Shown: positions 1 through 7,989 of the stretch, piece after piece
How positions within the stretch are numbered: position 1 is the first letter of the stretch
How the letters are laid out: the number at the start of each line of letters is the position of its first letter
Assembly (NCBI GenBank): GCA_966112615.1
Contig: CBHWDO010000001.1
Coordinates: forward strand, 1-64,000
DNA from: Flavitalea sp966112615
GTDB taxonomy: Bacteria > Bacteroidota > Bacteroidia > Chitinophagales > Chitinophagaceae
DNA: 64,000 nt
Direction: 5' to 3'
Program-made: the position numbers and the translations under genes
The notes under the pieces: generated by a model
Told to the model about the DNA's origin: nothing
Seen by the model: only the letters and a program-made list of their open reading frames with translations
Databases searched by the model: none

Positions 1-44
1 CGAAGTCTTCACCTCAACTCTTCCCGCTATTTTTCAAGCGGAGT

Positions 45-77
45 GCAAAGGTAAGTGACATCTATATCTCAGCCAAA
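45..77 (-). promoter_or_regulatory. Leftward promoter, proximal copy
   Basis: Read on the minus strand there is TTTG (74-77), a 20-base spacer, then TACCTTTGC (45-53). This matches the Bacteroidota primary sigma factor consensus (TTTG about -33, TAnnTTTG about -7). Transcription would start near position 40 and leave the window to the left. The downstream leader begins with a short hairpin, as does that of the second copy at 277-309. Confidence 0.7.
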
Positions 78-276
78 TTTATTTCAGATTTATTTTTAAA
101 ATTTTCTTTCAAAAACCACCATCAATAATATCAGCCAAAAACTTTCAGAGAACTAATTTTTCCAACATTCAAACGACAACATTCTGCTTCAAATTATTTC
201 ATTGAAGAAAACATTTTTCACCAGTAAATTATTGCTGATTGTTTGTTGAAGAGCTACCGTTTTTCTCAAACGGGAT

Positions 277-309
277 GCAAAGATAAGAGCAGGTACATTA
301 CCCTCCAAA
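277..309 (-). promoter_or_regulatory. Leftward promoter, distal copy
   Basis: The minus strand reads TTTG (306-309), a 20-base spacer, then TATCTTTGC (277-285). Spacing and downstream hairpin match the copy at 45-77, so the two form a P1/P2 tandem for the same leftward transcript. It lies about 40 bases beyond the amidohydrolase stop, so that gene probably does not use it. Confidence 0.68.
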
Positions 310-350
310 CTTATTTCAAACAAATCTCAGAATTTCTTTTTCATCATATG

Positions 351-1526
351 TTACAACACCCTGTTTACATATGCATTACTAATATCAAAATCATCACCGA
401 TCCCATTGATCAATACCACTCCAGGCTGCTTGCCCTTTTCAAAACTACCATACCTCCTGTCTATACCCAATGCCCTGGAACCATTAATGGTGGCCCATTT
501 CAGCAACTCGCCTACTGTAAGCCAACTGTTATGCTTCCTGATCGTCTTCATCTCATCCAGTACAGATAAAAAATCATTTGAAGCAAGACTATCCGTTCCT
601 ATAACCATTTGCTCACTATAGTCACGCAACAATTTTAAATCAGGTAAATCACCGGTGATATACAAATTTGCATTGGCACAAACACACCAATGAAATTTCT
701 TCCTACCATATATATCAACCTTACTAAGATCCTCTTCTCTTGTCATAACATTATGTACCAATATTACCTGCTCTGCAGTACTTAAATATGGTAATACAAT
801 CTCCAAACTTCGTCTATGCTTCAACGTTAGATTGGTGATTTGCATTTGCATCCTTTCATACAATGCACGAAACTCACCACCACCATTTTCCAGCAGCTCA
901 TTTTCTGCCTTCGATTCCTGGTTATGGTAACTGATAATTCTCCCCGAAGAAGCTTTGCTGATCATCTCAAATAAAACATCCGACAGGGAATATGGAGCAT
1001 GCGGAACAATCGCCGCCGGACCAACATTCGCTTCCTGGAATGCCTGCAGAATTTCACCTGCAACACGGAACTTTTGTCCTGCACCGGAAATATCCGTCCC
1101 GAAAGTTTCAATGAAATTCCTGAAAAATATCCTGCTCTGCATCTTACAACCAATCGTATCGGTAGTATTACAAATATCCCCAAGGGCTACAATCCCGTTT
1201 TTTGCCATTTCCTGTTCAGCCTCCATAATCGACTGTAACACTTTCTCCCTTGGAGAAAACCTTCCTTTTATAATAGCTTCAATGAATCCAGCCATTCCAA
1301 GCCCTTTGGGAATTACTCCCTTCATGTGAGAAAGCTCCAGGTGACAGTGAGCATTAATAAATCCGGGCGACAATAACCCTTCAAAATACTGGACATCATC
1401 CCCAGCCTGGCTTTTAGGAATAATATCAACTATTTTACCTTTTTCATCCCTTACCAATACATTATCATTCCCGAGAAGCTGAAACCCGGTAAATAAATAG
1501 TCTGCACAATACTTTTCGTAGCCCAT
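351..1526 (-). CDS. Amidohydrolase, cytosine/aminofutalosine deaminase-like
   Basis: A 391-residue cytosolic metal-dependent hydrolase of the amidohydrolase superfamily. The metal-binding HxH sits at residues 60-62 in FINAHCHLELSH; further family signatures are a histidine in IVPHAPYS, a histidine in SYHNQES and the late aspartate in IGTDSLASND. This set fits hydrolytic deamination or dechlorination in the ATZ/TRZ-like clade; family relatives in Bacteroidota include predicted aminofutalosine deaminases of menaquinone synthesis, but the substrate cannot be read from sequence. I chose the ATG at 1526 rather than an upstream TTG at 1571, because the longer version would cross the divergent prfA promoter. 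Its own promoter is unclear. Confidence 0.8.
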   Translation of the reverse strand: MGYEKYCADYLFTGFQLLGNDNVLVRDEKGKIVDIIPKSQAGDDVQYFEGLLSPGFINAHCHLELSHMKGVIPKGLGMAGFIEAIIKGRFSPREKVLQSIMEAEQEMAKNGIVALGDICNTTDTIGCKMQSRIFFRNFIETFGTDISGAGQKFRVAGEILQAFQEANVGPAAIVPHAPYSLSDVLFEMISKASSGRIISYHNQESKAENELLENGGGEFRALYERMQMQITNLTLKHRRSLEIVLPYLSTAEQVILVHNVMTREEDLSKVDIYGRKKFHWCVCANANLYITGDLPDLKLLRDYSEQMVIGTDSLASNDFLSVLDEMKTIRKHNSWLTVGELLKWATINGSRALGIDRRYGSFEKGKQPGVVLINGIGDDFDISNAYVNRVL

Positions 1527-1543
1527 TGAAGAATTATATGGAT

Positions 1544-1552
1544 TAACTTTGC
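1544..1552 (+). promoter_or_regulatory. -7 box of the prfA promoter
   Basis: TAACTTTGC matches TAnnTTTG. A clear -33 TTTG at the usual distance is missing; the nearest TTG is at 1526-1528, slightly too close. The predicted start near 1557 gives a leader of about 60 bases that opens with the hairpin at 1561-1580. Confidence 0.55.
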
Positions 1553-1560
1553 CCACCCGA

Positions 1561-1580
1561 TTTTCAGCCAATGCTGAAAA
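1561..1580 (+). other. Leader hairpin before prfA
   Basis: Perfect inverted repeat TTTTCAGC-CAAT-GCTGAAAA with 8-base arms and a 4-base loop. It would sit at the very 5' end of the prfA mRNA and could protect it from decay or bind a regulator. Function is inferred only from position. Confidence 0.45.
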
Positions 1581-1615
1581 CCATACAGTTAAGCTGAAGA
1601 TAAAAGTAATTAATT

Positions 1616-2680
1616 ATGCTAGATAAGCTCGAAGCAATAAAAGCCAGGTTCGATGACCTGGGCGTTGCCCTTACCAACCCGGAGATCGTGAATGACAATA
1701 AAAAATTCATGACTACCAGCAAGGAATACCGCAGCCTGGAAAAGATCGTGAAGGCAAGAGAGGAATATATTAAGATCCTTGACGATGTTGAATTCTATAA
1801 AGAAGCATTGAACGGGGACGATGAAGAGCTGAGAGACCTGGCAAAAGCAGAGCTACCGGAACTGGAAGAAAAGAAAGAGAAGAAGGAGACGGAAATCCGC
1901 CAGTTGCTGATCCCTAAAGATCCACAGGATGATAAAAACGTAATCCTGGAGATAAGGGCCGGTACCGGAGGTGATGAAGCAAGCCTTTTTGCAGGCGATC
2001 TGCTGAAAATGTACCTTAAATACTGTGAAAAGAAAGGCTGGAAAACAGCCATTCTGTCGGAAAATGAAGGAACCGTTGGAGGATATAAGGAAGTCAATGT
2101 GGAAGTAACAGGTGATGATGTTTACGGTACCCTCAAATTTGAAAGTGGGGTTCACCGGGTACAGAGAGTTCCTGATACAGAAGCAAGTGGCCGTGTCCAC
2201 ACTTCTGCTGCAACCGTTGCAGTAATGCCTGAAGCAGAAGAAGTTGATGTTGAAGTAAAAGAAAGTGATGTAAAGATGGAAACTGCACGAAGCGGTGGTG
2301 CGGGAGGACAAAACGTGAACAAGGTAGAAACCAAGGTAATGCTTACCCACCTTCCAACGGGAACGGTGGTAATTTGTCAGACCGAAAGAACCCAGCTTGG
2401 AAACCGGGAAAAAGCGATGCAAATGCTTCGTACGAGGCTTTATGAGGAGCAGGTGAGAAAGCAGGAGGAAGAAATTTCCCGCCACAGGAAGTCATTGGTT
2501 AGTTCCGGCGACAGAAGTGCCAAGATCAGGACCTATAATTATCCGCAGGGACGTGTTACAGATCACAGGATTGGTTTAACTGTGTACAACCTGGATTCAG
2601 TAATGAACGGCGAGATCCAGGAATTCATTGACGCTCTGCAGTTTACAGAGAATTCCGAGAAACTTTCAAAACAGGACTAA
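1616..2680 (+). CDS. prfA: Peptide chain release factor 1
   Basis: RF1 reads UAA and UAG in the ribosomal A site and triggers release of the finished peptide. The 354-residue length is normal. The catalytic GGQ loop is SGGAGGQNVN (GGQ at 230-232). The codon-recognition PxT motif appears as PDT at 186-188 inside QRVPDTEASGRVHTS, instead of the PAT or PVT of well-studied RF1s; RF2 would have SPF here, so RF1 is the correct call. The ATG start is about 60 bases after the predicted transcription start, and a strong terminator follows, so the gene seems monocistronic. Confidence 0.97.
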   Translation: MLDKLEAIKARFDDLGVALTNPEIVNDNKKFMTTSKEYRSLEKIVKAREEYIKILDDVEFYKEALNGDDEELRDLAKAELPELEEKKEKKETEIRQLLIPKDPQDDKNVILEIRAGTGGDEASLFAGDLLKMYLKYCEKKGWKTAILSENEGTVGGYKEVNVEVTGDDVYGTLKFESGVHRVQRVPDTEASGRVHTSAATVAVMPEAEEVDVEVKESDVKMETARSGGAGGQNVNKVETKVMLTHLPTGTVVICQTERTQLGNREKAMQMLRTRLYEEQVRKQEEEISRHRKSLVSSGDRSAKIRTYNYPQGRVTDHRIGLTVYNLDSVMNGEIQEFIDALQFTENSEKLSKQD

Positions 2681-2684
2681 TAAG

Positions 2685-2711
2685 AAAGCCACCTACCAAG
2701 GTGGCTTTTTT
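2685..2711 (+). terminator. Rho-independent terminator of prfA
   Basis: AAAGCCACC and GGTGGCTTT arms around a 6-base loop, running into a T tract, five bases after the prfA stop codon. Confidence 0.9.
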
Positions 2712-2828
2712 ATTCCTTTAATTCTTCTTTAACTAATGGCACCGCACTAATGGCACCTGGTTTGCGTTATATAAAGTAAGAAAATCGTAAAGCAGTCAAT
2801 TTTCTCATAAGCAGTTAGTTTTGGTTAC

Positions 2829-2857
2829 AGCCCCTGTTTCTACAGGGGCTTTTTTTA
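2829..2857 (+). terminator. Orphan rightward terminator
   Basis: AGCCCCTG and CAGGGGCT arms with a 6-base loop and seven T's on the plus strand only. The minus strand lacks a T run, so this does not serve the VanZ-like gene ending at 2855. The only plus-strand DNA between it and the prfA terminator is about 115 bases with no gene, which contains a 12-base direct repeat (ACTAATGGCACC at 2732-2743 and 2746-2757). It is either a back-up terminator for prfA or the end of a short RNA. Confidence 0.75.
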
Positions 2858-3253
2858 TGACCGCAGGTAGTTCTTGTCAAATAAAACGAGCAGGATCCCG
2901 AAAACAATAGCACCTAAGGAATCCGCATAAATATCCAATACATCAAAATCCCGGTTCGCAACAAAATATTGTTGAACATATTCTAGGGCAATCCCCAGGA
3001 CGATCGACAAAAAGCAAAACAGCACAACAATCCATTTCCAGTTACGGTATCCCTTCCTGGGAATGAAATAATAACTCCAGAATATGGGAAATAATCCAAA
3101 CAGTATAAAATGTACGATTTTATCTACATGCTGAATACCCAAATTCACTTTTGGAATTGCAGAGCCTGGAAGCGATAATAAAAAAATGATCAGCAAAGTC
3201 CATAAAACCGGTATAAACAGCCTCGAAGAGACATTTCGAAATAAAGCGAACAT
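2855..3253 (-). CDS. VanZ-like family membrane protein
   Basis: 132 residues with about four membrane segments (near 12-30, 46-63, 75-93, 112-127). The VanZ-family pattern is visible: HVDKIVHFILFG early, then GIALEYVQQYF, and RDFDVLDIYADSLGA near the end. Members sit in the inner membrane; VanZ itself confers low-level teicoplanin resistance, but most homologues have no known role. The gene lies just downstream of the sigma/anti-sigma pair on the same strand (38 bases), so it could be in that transcript. The ATG at 3253 is the only good start. Confidence 0.8.
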   Translation of the reverse strand: MFALFRNVSSRLFIPVLWTLLIIFLLSLPGSAIPKVNLGIQHVDKIVHFILFGLFPIFWSYYFIPRKGYRNWKWIVVLFCFLSIVLGIALEYVQQYFVANRDFDVLDIYADSLGAIVFGILLVLFDKNYLRS

Positions 3254-3291
3254 GGGATGAAAATAAGGAAAATCTTATAGCTGAAACCTAA

Positions 3292-4119
3292 CTATATTTT
3301 ACCGAGCATATACATGGTACCCTGTGGAACAGGGCTTCCTCCCTTTTTCTCAAGGGTAACAGCAAAGGCCTGGGCGCCTGAAGAAGACTTCATGGAGATA
3401 AGAGAATTTCCTGCAATATCGAACACACCCGCATCAACAGGCTTTCCATCAACAATAGCCCAAAGCTGGTATTGCTGATTTTCAGCAGGCTTAGGAAGGT
3501 TGTTCACCACCAGAAAAACTTCCGAAGAATTTGACTTATAATAAACCGTTGCAACGCTTGATGGATCAGGGCTTCCCGGCACATTTGAGCCTTGCATTTT
3601 GACAGCCTGCACCGAAGGATCCTTCATAATGGAAAGAGTTTTTTCGTACTCATTCAATTTAGTTTGAAGGATGGAATTATTCTTTACCATATCCGACTGT
3701 GAGGATACCAGGGCATTGTATTGATTCTTTACTGAACTATATTTATTATAGAAATAAAGATTCAGTGCTATACTTCCTGCAAGTAAAATAAGGGATGCGG
3801 CTGCCAGGTATTTTTTGAAAGGAGAAACAACTGGTATACTGATCTCCTTTTCCACAGGCTCCTGGGCAACTACAAGTTTTGGAGTTTTATCTGCCTCAAC
3901 CTGTAATTCAGCAAAGATCCGGCTTCTGACACTTTTATCGGGCATGACTGCATGAGCAACGGCCTGCTGCTCGAGTGAAAGTTCAAAGGCTTCTCTTGCC
4001 TCCAGTAATTGAGGATATTCAGCGCATAGACGCTCGAATTCCGCAGCTTCCTGGGGATCGGCAAGGCCAAGCACATAGGCCTCCACTATTCCCGATGATA
4101 TGTATTCCTGGATGTTCAC
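3292..4119 (-). CDS. Anti-sigma factor, RskA-like
   Basis: A 275-residue single-pass inner-membrane protein. Residues 1-75 form the cytoplasmic sigma-binding part with LGLADPQEAAEFERL, typical of this group; it lacks the HxxxCxxC zinc ligands of ZAS anti-sigma factors. A membrane helix lies near 106-127, a short coiled-coil region follows near 128-160, and the periplasmic RskA domain (about 185-275) contains the signatures YQLWAIVDGKP and MYMLGKI. It should hold the sigma factor encoded just upstream inactive until an envelope signal arrives. The start is GTG at 4119, overlapping the sigma stop codon by three bases within a GTGA, which indicates translational coupling. Confidence 0.88.
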   Translation of the reverse strand: MNIQEYISSGIVEAYVLGLADPQEAAEFERLCAEYPQLLEAREAFELSLEQQAVAHAVMPDKSVRSRIFAELQVEADKTPKLVVAQEPVEKEISIPVVSPFKKYLAAASLILLAGSIALNLYFYNKYSSVKNQYNALVSSQSDMVKNNSILQTKLNEYEKTLSIMKDPSVQAVKMQGSNVPGSPDPSSVATVYYKSNSSEVFLVVNNLPKPAENQQYQLWAIVDGKPVDAGVFDIAGNSLISMKSSSGAQAFAVTLEKKGGSPVPQGTMYMLGKI

Positions 4120-4655
4120 TGTAATATCTCTCTAAGTTGCTTTAATGCGTTTCGTATTCTAGTTTTAACGGTACCCAGTGGAATATCCTCTATCTCAGAT
4201 ATTTCTTCATGGGTGTACCCTTTAAAATAGGAAAGTTCCACCAATACCCTATGTTCCTCCTTTAACTTGTCCAACACTTTCTTGAGCCCGATATGATCCA
4301 CCTGGACCAGCTCATTTGAACTACCCAGGTCGTAACTGTCTTCAATATCTTTCGTTCGCTTCATATTCTGATAGGCACTGGAACGGATAAGATCGATCGA
4401 GGCATTTCTTGCGATATTCAGCATCCAGGTAAAAAGTCTGCCTTTTGCGGAATCATACAATTCAATCTTTCTCCAGATATTGACGAAAACATCCTGGAGA
4501 ACATCATTGGCCAGGTCCATATCATCGACGATCTGGTTGATTATACCCAGGAGTGCTCCTGAATAATTATCATACAGGTATCCAAAAGCCCTGGTATCCC
4601 TGCTTTTGAGCAGGGATACCAGCTCTTGTTCAGAATATGTTTGTGTTGTACCCAA
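4116..4655 (-). CDS. ECF RNA polymerase sigma factor, SigK-like
   Basis: 179 residues. Sigma region 2 (about 25-90) includes the core-binding helix around DLANDVLQDVFVNIW and the -10-melting segment FTWMLNIARNASIDLIRS. Region 4 (about 120-175) has the DNA-binding helix-turn-helix EISEIEDIPLGTVKTRIRNAL. The pairing with an RskA-type anti-sigma factor places it near the SigK group of ECF factors, which in other bacteria answer envelope or redox stress. No ATG fits: an in-frame TAA lies 24 bases upstream, so the TTG at 4655 is the likely start. The target promoter is not evident in the window. Confidence 0.93.
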   Translation of the reverse strand: MGTTQTYSEQELVSLLKSRDTRAFGYLYDNYSGALLGIINQIVDDMDLANDVLQDVFVNIWRKIELYDSAKGRLFTWMLNIARNASIDLIRSSAYQNMKRTKDIEDSYDLGSSNELVQVDHIGLKKVLDKLKEEHRVLVELSYFKGYTHEEISEIEDIPLGTVKTRIRNALKQLREILQ

Positions 4656-4727
4656 TTGTAGATAAGGCCCTGGTTAAAGCAGGGTGTGTGATGTTGTTAA
4701 ACCTACGAAACTGCAGAAAGTTCAGAT

Positions 4728-5108
4728 TTATGCACCTACAAGATTTCCGTAAGCTGCACCGTCCATCAGGGCTTCAACATCAGAAAGATTGTCAACTTTC
4801 ATTTTGATCATCCAACCTTCACCATAAGGATCGCTATTAACCAGTTCTGGATTTCCATTGAGAGAAGGGTTTACCTCCAGGATGGTTCCTGAAACAGGGA
4901 GGAACAGATCTGATACCGTTTTTACAGCTTCAACAGTTCCGAAAACCGAGTTTGCTTCAAGAGCTTTTCCTACAGTTTCAATTTCAACATAAACGATATC
5001 GCCCAACTCTCCCTGAGCAAAATCAGTGATTCCTACAGTAGCTACATCTCCATCAATACTGATCCATTCGTGATCCTTTGTGTACTTCAAATTAGCCGGA
5101 ATATTCAT
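4728..5108 (-). CDS. gcvH: Glycine cleavage system H protein
   Basis: 126-residue lipoyl carrier that shuttles the aminomethyl group between the P, T and L proteins of glycine cleavage. The lipoylated lysine is K63 in VEAVKTVSDL, followed by the conserved LPVSGTILEVN. Length is normal. The genes for P, T and L proteins are not in the window. It lies 72 bases upstream of the sigma factor on the same strand. ATG start. Confidence 0.96.
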   Translation of the reverse strand: MNIPANLKYTKDHEWISIDGDVATVGITDFAQGELGDIVYVEIETVGKALEANSVFGTVEAVKTVSDLFLPVSGTILEVNPSLNGNPELVNSDPYGEGWMIKMKVDNLSDVEALMDGAAYGNLVGA

Positions 5109-5173
5109 GATCGGTGTTTATTTGATTGCAAATATGTTGAAAATTAGGTAACGGAAAACGGATATTATTTAAA

Positions 5174-5518
5174 TCAGAACCCCTGTCTGTCGAAGTATAA
5201 TAAAACATGGTCTTTAATAAAGAACTCCTGTTCTATCATATTCAATTCAGGTAATGCCTTTAATTGTCTGAAATGCGGCCAGCCATCCGGATCCTTTCCT
5301 TCCAGTACATAATAGCCACTTTCTGCCAACAGGGAACACACTGCAACATGCATCAAATCCTGCTTCTCTTCCTTACTGAACTTCTCTTTCGGTTGACCAA
5401 ATTCCTGTATCCCTATCAGGAATAATACACTTTCAAGGTCAGGCTTTTTTCCAAATCGCTGGATCAGCTTCTCTTCAAGCTTCCACCATCTTGCCTGTAT
5501 ATCATCATTCGCTTGCAT
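5174..5518 (-). CDS. Conserved hypothetical protein
   Basis: I do not recognise this family. With the ATG at 5518 it is a soluble, acidic protein of 114 residues starting MQANDDIQARWWKLEEK. It has no signal peptide, membrane helix or Cys/His cluster, and is probably mostly helical at the N-terminus. A longer reading frame runs upstream to 5629 but would cross the promoter and start codon of serS, so I use the shorter start. It lies 65 bases upstream of gcvH, on the same strand. Confidence 0.7.
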   Translation of the reverse strand: MQANDDIQARWWKLEEKLIQRFGKKPDLESVLFLIGIQEFGQPKEKFSKEEKQDLMHVAVCSLLAESGYYVLEGKDPDGWPHFRQLKALPELNMIEQEFFIKDHVLLYFDRQGF

Positions 5519-5548
5519 GGCGTAAAGATAAGAGAGTTCATTGGCTCG

Positions 5549-5580
5549 TTGCTTGAATCCTTCTGTTCCGCTACCTTTGC
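5549..5580 (+). promoter_or_regulatory. Promoter of serS
   Basis: TTG (5549-5551), a 20-base spacer and TACCTTTGC (5572-5580), a good match to the Bacteroidota consensus. Transcription would start near 5585, leaving a leader of about 13 bases before the serS ATG. Confidence 0.7.
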
Positions 5581-5597
5581 CGCAAATAAATAGCGAG

Positions 5598-6869
5598 ATG
5601 TTACAGATCAGTTTTATCCGGCAGAACACGGAAATGGTGAAAAAAAGTTTGGCGAAAAAGCATTTCCAGAACCTTGCATTGGTTGATGATATTCTCTCGC
5701 TTGATGAACAGAGAAAAAAACTCCAGACTTCCTTTGATGAAACCCAGGCAAAGGTTAACAGTACATCTAAAGAAATAGGTATGCTGATGGGTAAAGGTCA
5801 GAAGGAGGAAGCAGAATCCCGCAAGGCAGAAGTTGCTTCTCTGAAAGCCAGCCTTGATCCTATCAACCTTGAGCTTGCTGATGTTGAGAAAAAAGTGCAC
5901 GATGCCCTCATCCAGCTGCCAAACCTTCCGGCGGAAATAGTTCCTGAAGGAAGAACTCCTGCAGAGAATATAAATATCAGGGAAGGAGGCAATCAGCCTG
6001 TATTACCATCAGGAGCAGTACCACATTGGGACCTGGCCAAAAAATACAACCTGATCAATTTTGAATTAGGCAATAAACTGACTGGAAGTGGTTTCCCTGT
6101 TTATATTGGCAAAGGCGCCCGTTTGCAGAGAGCATTGATCCAGTATTTTCTTGATTATAATACTGCTGCAGGTTATACCGAAGTGCTTCCGCCACACATG
6201 GTGAATGCTGCTTCAGCATACGGAACCGGTCAGTTACCGGATAAGGAAGGACAAATGTATCATGCAACAGAAGACGATTTCTACCTGATCCCTACAGCAG
6301 AAGTTCCTGTTACCAATATTTACAGGGATGAAATTTTGAAAGAAGCAGATTTCCCAATAATGATGACTGCCTACACTCCATGCTTTCGTCGTGAAGCAGG
6401 TAGTTATGGTAAGGATGTAAGAGGCTTGAACCGACTGCATCAGTTTGATAAAGTGGAGATCGTTCAATTGGTGCATCCTGACAAGAGTTATGCAGTTCTG
6501 GATGAAATGGTTGCGCATGTTGAAAAGCTTATCCAATCACTGGAATTACCTTACCGTATCCTTCGCTTGTGTGGTGGAGATATGGGATTCGCTTCTGCAC
6601 TAACTTATGATTTCGAAGTGTATAGTGCAGCCCAGGACAAATGGCTTGAAGTCAGCTCTGTGTCAAACTTTGAATCTTTCCAGACCAACCGGATGAAGAT
6701 CAGGTTCAAAGGTGCTGATGGCAAAACGCAGCTTGCGCATTCTTTGAATGGAAGTTCCCTTGCTTTACCAAGGATCCTGGCATGTTTGCTGGAAAATAAC
6801 CAGGCGGCTGATGGAATTCATCTTCCAAAAGTATTACACAGCTACGCCGGTTTCAACTCTATTGCTTAA
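5598..6869 (+). CDS. serS: Serine--tRNA ligase
   Basis: A 423-residue class II aminoacyl-tRNA synthetase that charges tRNA-Ser and tRNA-Sec with serine. Residues 1-110 form the tRNA-binding coiled-coil arm (QRKKLQTSFDETQAKVNST region). Motif 2 is FRREAGSYGKDVRGLNRLHQ and motif 3 is the C-terminal LNGSSLALPRILACLLENNQ; in motif 3 the usual glycines are partly replaced by SSLALP, a form I associate with Bacteroidota SerRS. I chose ATG at 5598 because upstream codons lie inside the promoter. The 3' end overlaps the convergent AlkB-like gene by 36 bases. Confidence 0.97.
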   Translation: MLQISFIRQNTEMVKKSLAKKHFQNLALVDDILSLDEQRKKLQTSFDETQAKVNSTSKEIGMLMGKGQKEEAESRKAEVASLKASLDPINLELADVEKKVHDALIQLPNLPAEIVPEGRTPAENINIREGGNQPVLPSGAVPHWDLAKKYNLINFELGNKLTGSGFPVYIGKGARLQRALIQYFLDYNTAAGYTEVLPPHMVNAASAYGTGQLPDKEGQMYHATEDDFYLIPTAEVPVTNIYRDEILKEADFPIMMTAYTPCFRREAGSYGKDVRGLNRLHQFDKVEIVQLVHPDKSYAVLDEMVAHVEKLIQSLELPYRILRLCGGDMGFASALTYDFEVYSAAQDKWLEVSSVSNFESFQTNRMKIRFKGADGKTQLAHSLNGSSLALPRILACLLENNQAADGIHLPKVLHSYAGFNSIA

Positions 6870-7901
6870 AGATCTGATTCGTTTATTCATTATTGAAAAC
6901 CATACCGGGGGCACCAGGGATAATAACATCATCCCTGGGTAGCCGGTGGGCATTTGAGGCGCATTATCATGATGGCGTAATACCTGGTATTTCCTGCTGG
7001 CGAGGTAATGATGATCACTATGCCTTGATAATTCAAATAACATGATCCTGCCTAATACATGATCACTATTCCAGCTATGTTCAGGCATGGCCCTTTCATA
7101 TTTCCCCTGTTGGATCATCTTCCTGGAGAGACCATAATGCTCAATATAATTTACAGTTTCAAGGAGTAGAATTCCCATCAAAGCAGCTCCCAAATAATAA
7201 AATATGACAGGATACCCGAATAGCAGGTAAATAACCACAATCCACGCAGCCTGTATTATATGAACCTGGATCATTTCATTGCTTAAAGAAAAAACAGATC
7301 TCCCCTTCTTCCTGCAATCATTGTTTGCAATATGCCAGGCACTGAGATAACTGAATATGATTGAACGAAACCAGAATGAATACACCATTTCTCCATATCG
7401 TGCACTGCTTGGATCATCAGGGGTTGCGACTCTTTTATGATGTCCTTTATTATGTTCGATAAAGAAATGCATATACAGGGAAGTCATCAGAGAAAACTTT
7501 GCAAGCCATTGCTCAAAAGGCTTAACACGATGTCCCAATTCATGGCCTACATTGATCCCGAATGTACCGCATATAAGTCCCATACTTCCTATTCTTCCTA
7601 TCTTATCAGAAAGAGATAATACAGGATCACTCATCGAATGAAGAAATAAATACAATACTGGGAATTCAAGTATTACTACCGCATACAGGATAAAATCATA
7701 CAACCGGTTATGTTTGGCCATTTCTTCTTCAGCAAGGGAAAGATTTCGAGGATCAGGTTTAAACAGTAATTCCAGGACTGGAATGATGATCCATGCATAG
7801 ATCAATGGAATATAACAACTCCATCCATAGGAAGTGAAGGATTGTAAAGCACCCACATAGATAAGCAGGGGGGATAAATATTTAAAGGGATGAATACGCA
7901 T
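6834..7901 (-). CDS. AlkB-like membrane di-iron hydroxylase
   Basis: 355 residues of an integral-membrane non-haem di-iron enzyme of the alkane 1-monooxygenase/fatty-acid desaturase superfamily. All histidine boxes are present: HELGH (120-124), EHNKGHH (149-155), NYIEHYGL near 255 and RHSDHH (293-298). The text around box 2 (RVATPDDPSSAR) is specific to AlkB rather than to desaturases. About six membrane helices are predicted. Such enzymes hydroxylate the terminal methyl of alkanes using rubredoxin as electron donor; no rubredoxin or reductase gene is nearby, so the donor must lie elsewhere. The substrate may be alkanes or another long-chain lipid. ATG start; convergent with serS. Confidence 0.9.
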   Translation of the reverse strand: MRIHPFKYLSPLLIYVGALQSFTSYGWSCYIPLIYAWIIIPVLELLFKPDPRNLSLAEEEMAKHNRLYDFILYAVVILEFPVLYLFLHSMSDPVLSLSDKIGRIGSMGLICGTFGINVGHELGHRVKPFEQWLAKFSLMTSLYMHFFIEHNKGHHKRVATPDDPSSARYGEMVYSFWFRSIIFSYLSAWHIANNDCRKKGRSVFSLSNEMIQVHIIQAAWIVVIYLLFGYPVIFYYLGAALMGILLLETVNYIEHYGLSRKMIQQGKYERAMPEHSWNSDHVLGRIMLFELSRHSDHHYLASRKYQVLRHHDNAPQMPTGYPGMMLLSLVPPVWFSIMNKRIRSLSNRVETGVAV

Positions 7902-7989
7902 AGGGGTGGTTGATCTATCAAGTTAATATTTTCCCCTGATTAAACCATCCTGAGACGAAATGGTCTGAGGCCGGCTTAAACCCGCACCC

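Larger units (their letters stand above)
1..350. other. Gene-free left edge with leftward leader and promoters
   Basis: I see no credible protein gene in this AT-rich stretch; open frames in it carry no recognisable domain. It holds two leftward promoters of the Bacteroidota type, about 230 bases apart, each followed by a small hairpin in the predicted leader (CCGCT/AGCGG at about 26-40 and CCGTTT/AAACGG at about 257-273). Tandem promoters with hairpin leaders are typical of stable RNA operons, so an rRNA operon may begin just left of the window. That last step is inference, since no rRNA sequence is visible. Confidence 0.5.

Noticed and set aside
1853..2485. A 210-residue minus-strand frame opposite prfA
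   Set aside because: Fully antisense to prfA, with no start context, promoter or domain.
7902..7989. A divergent regulatory region with an imperfect repeat of CTGAGAC and GGTCTGAG
   Set aside because: The match is partial and there is no clear promoter box; nothing specific can be supported.
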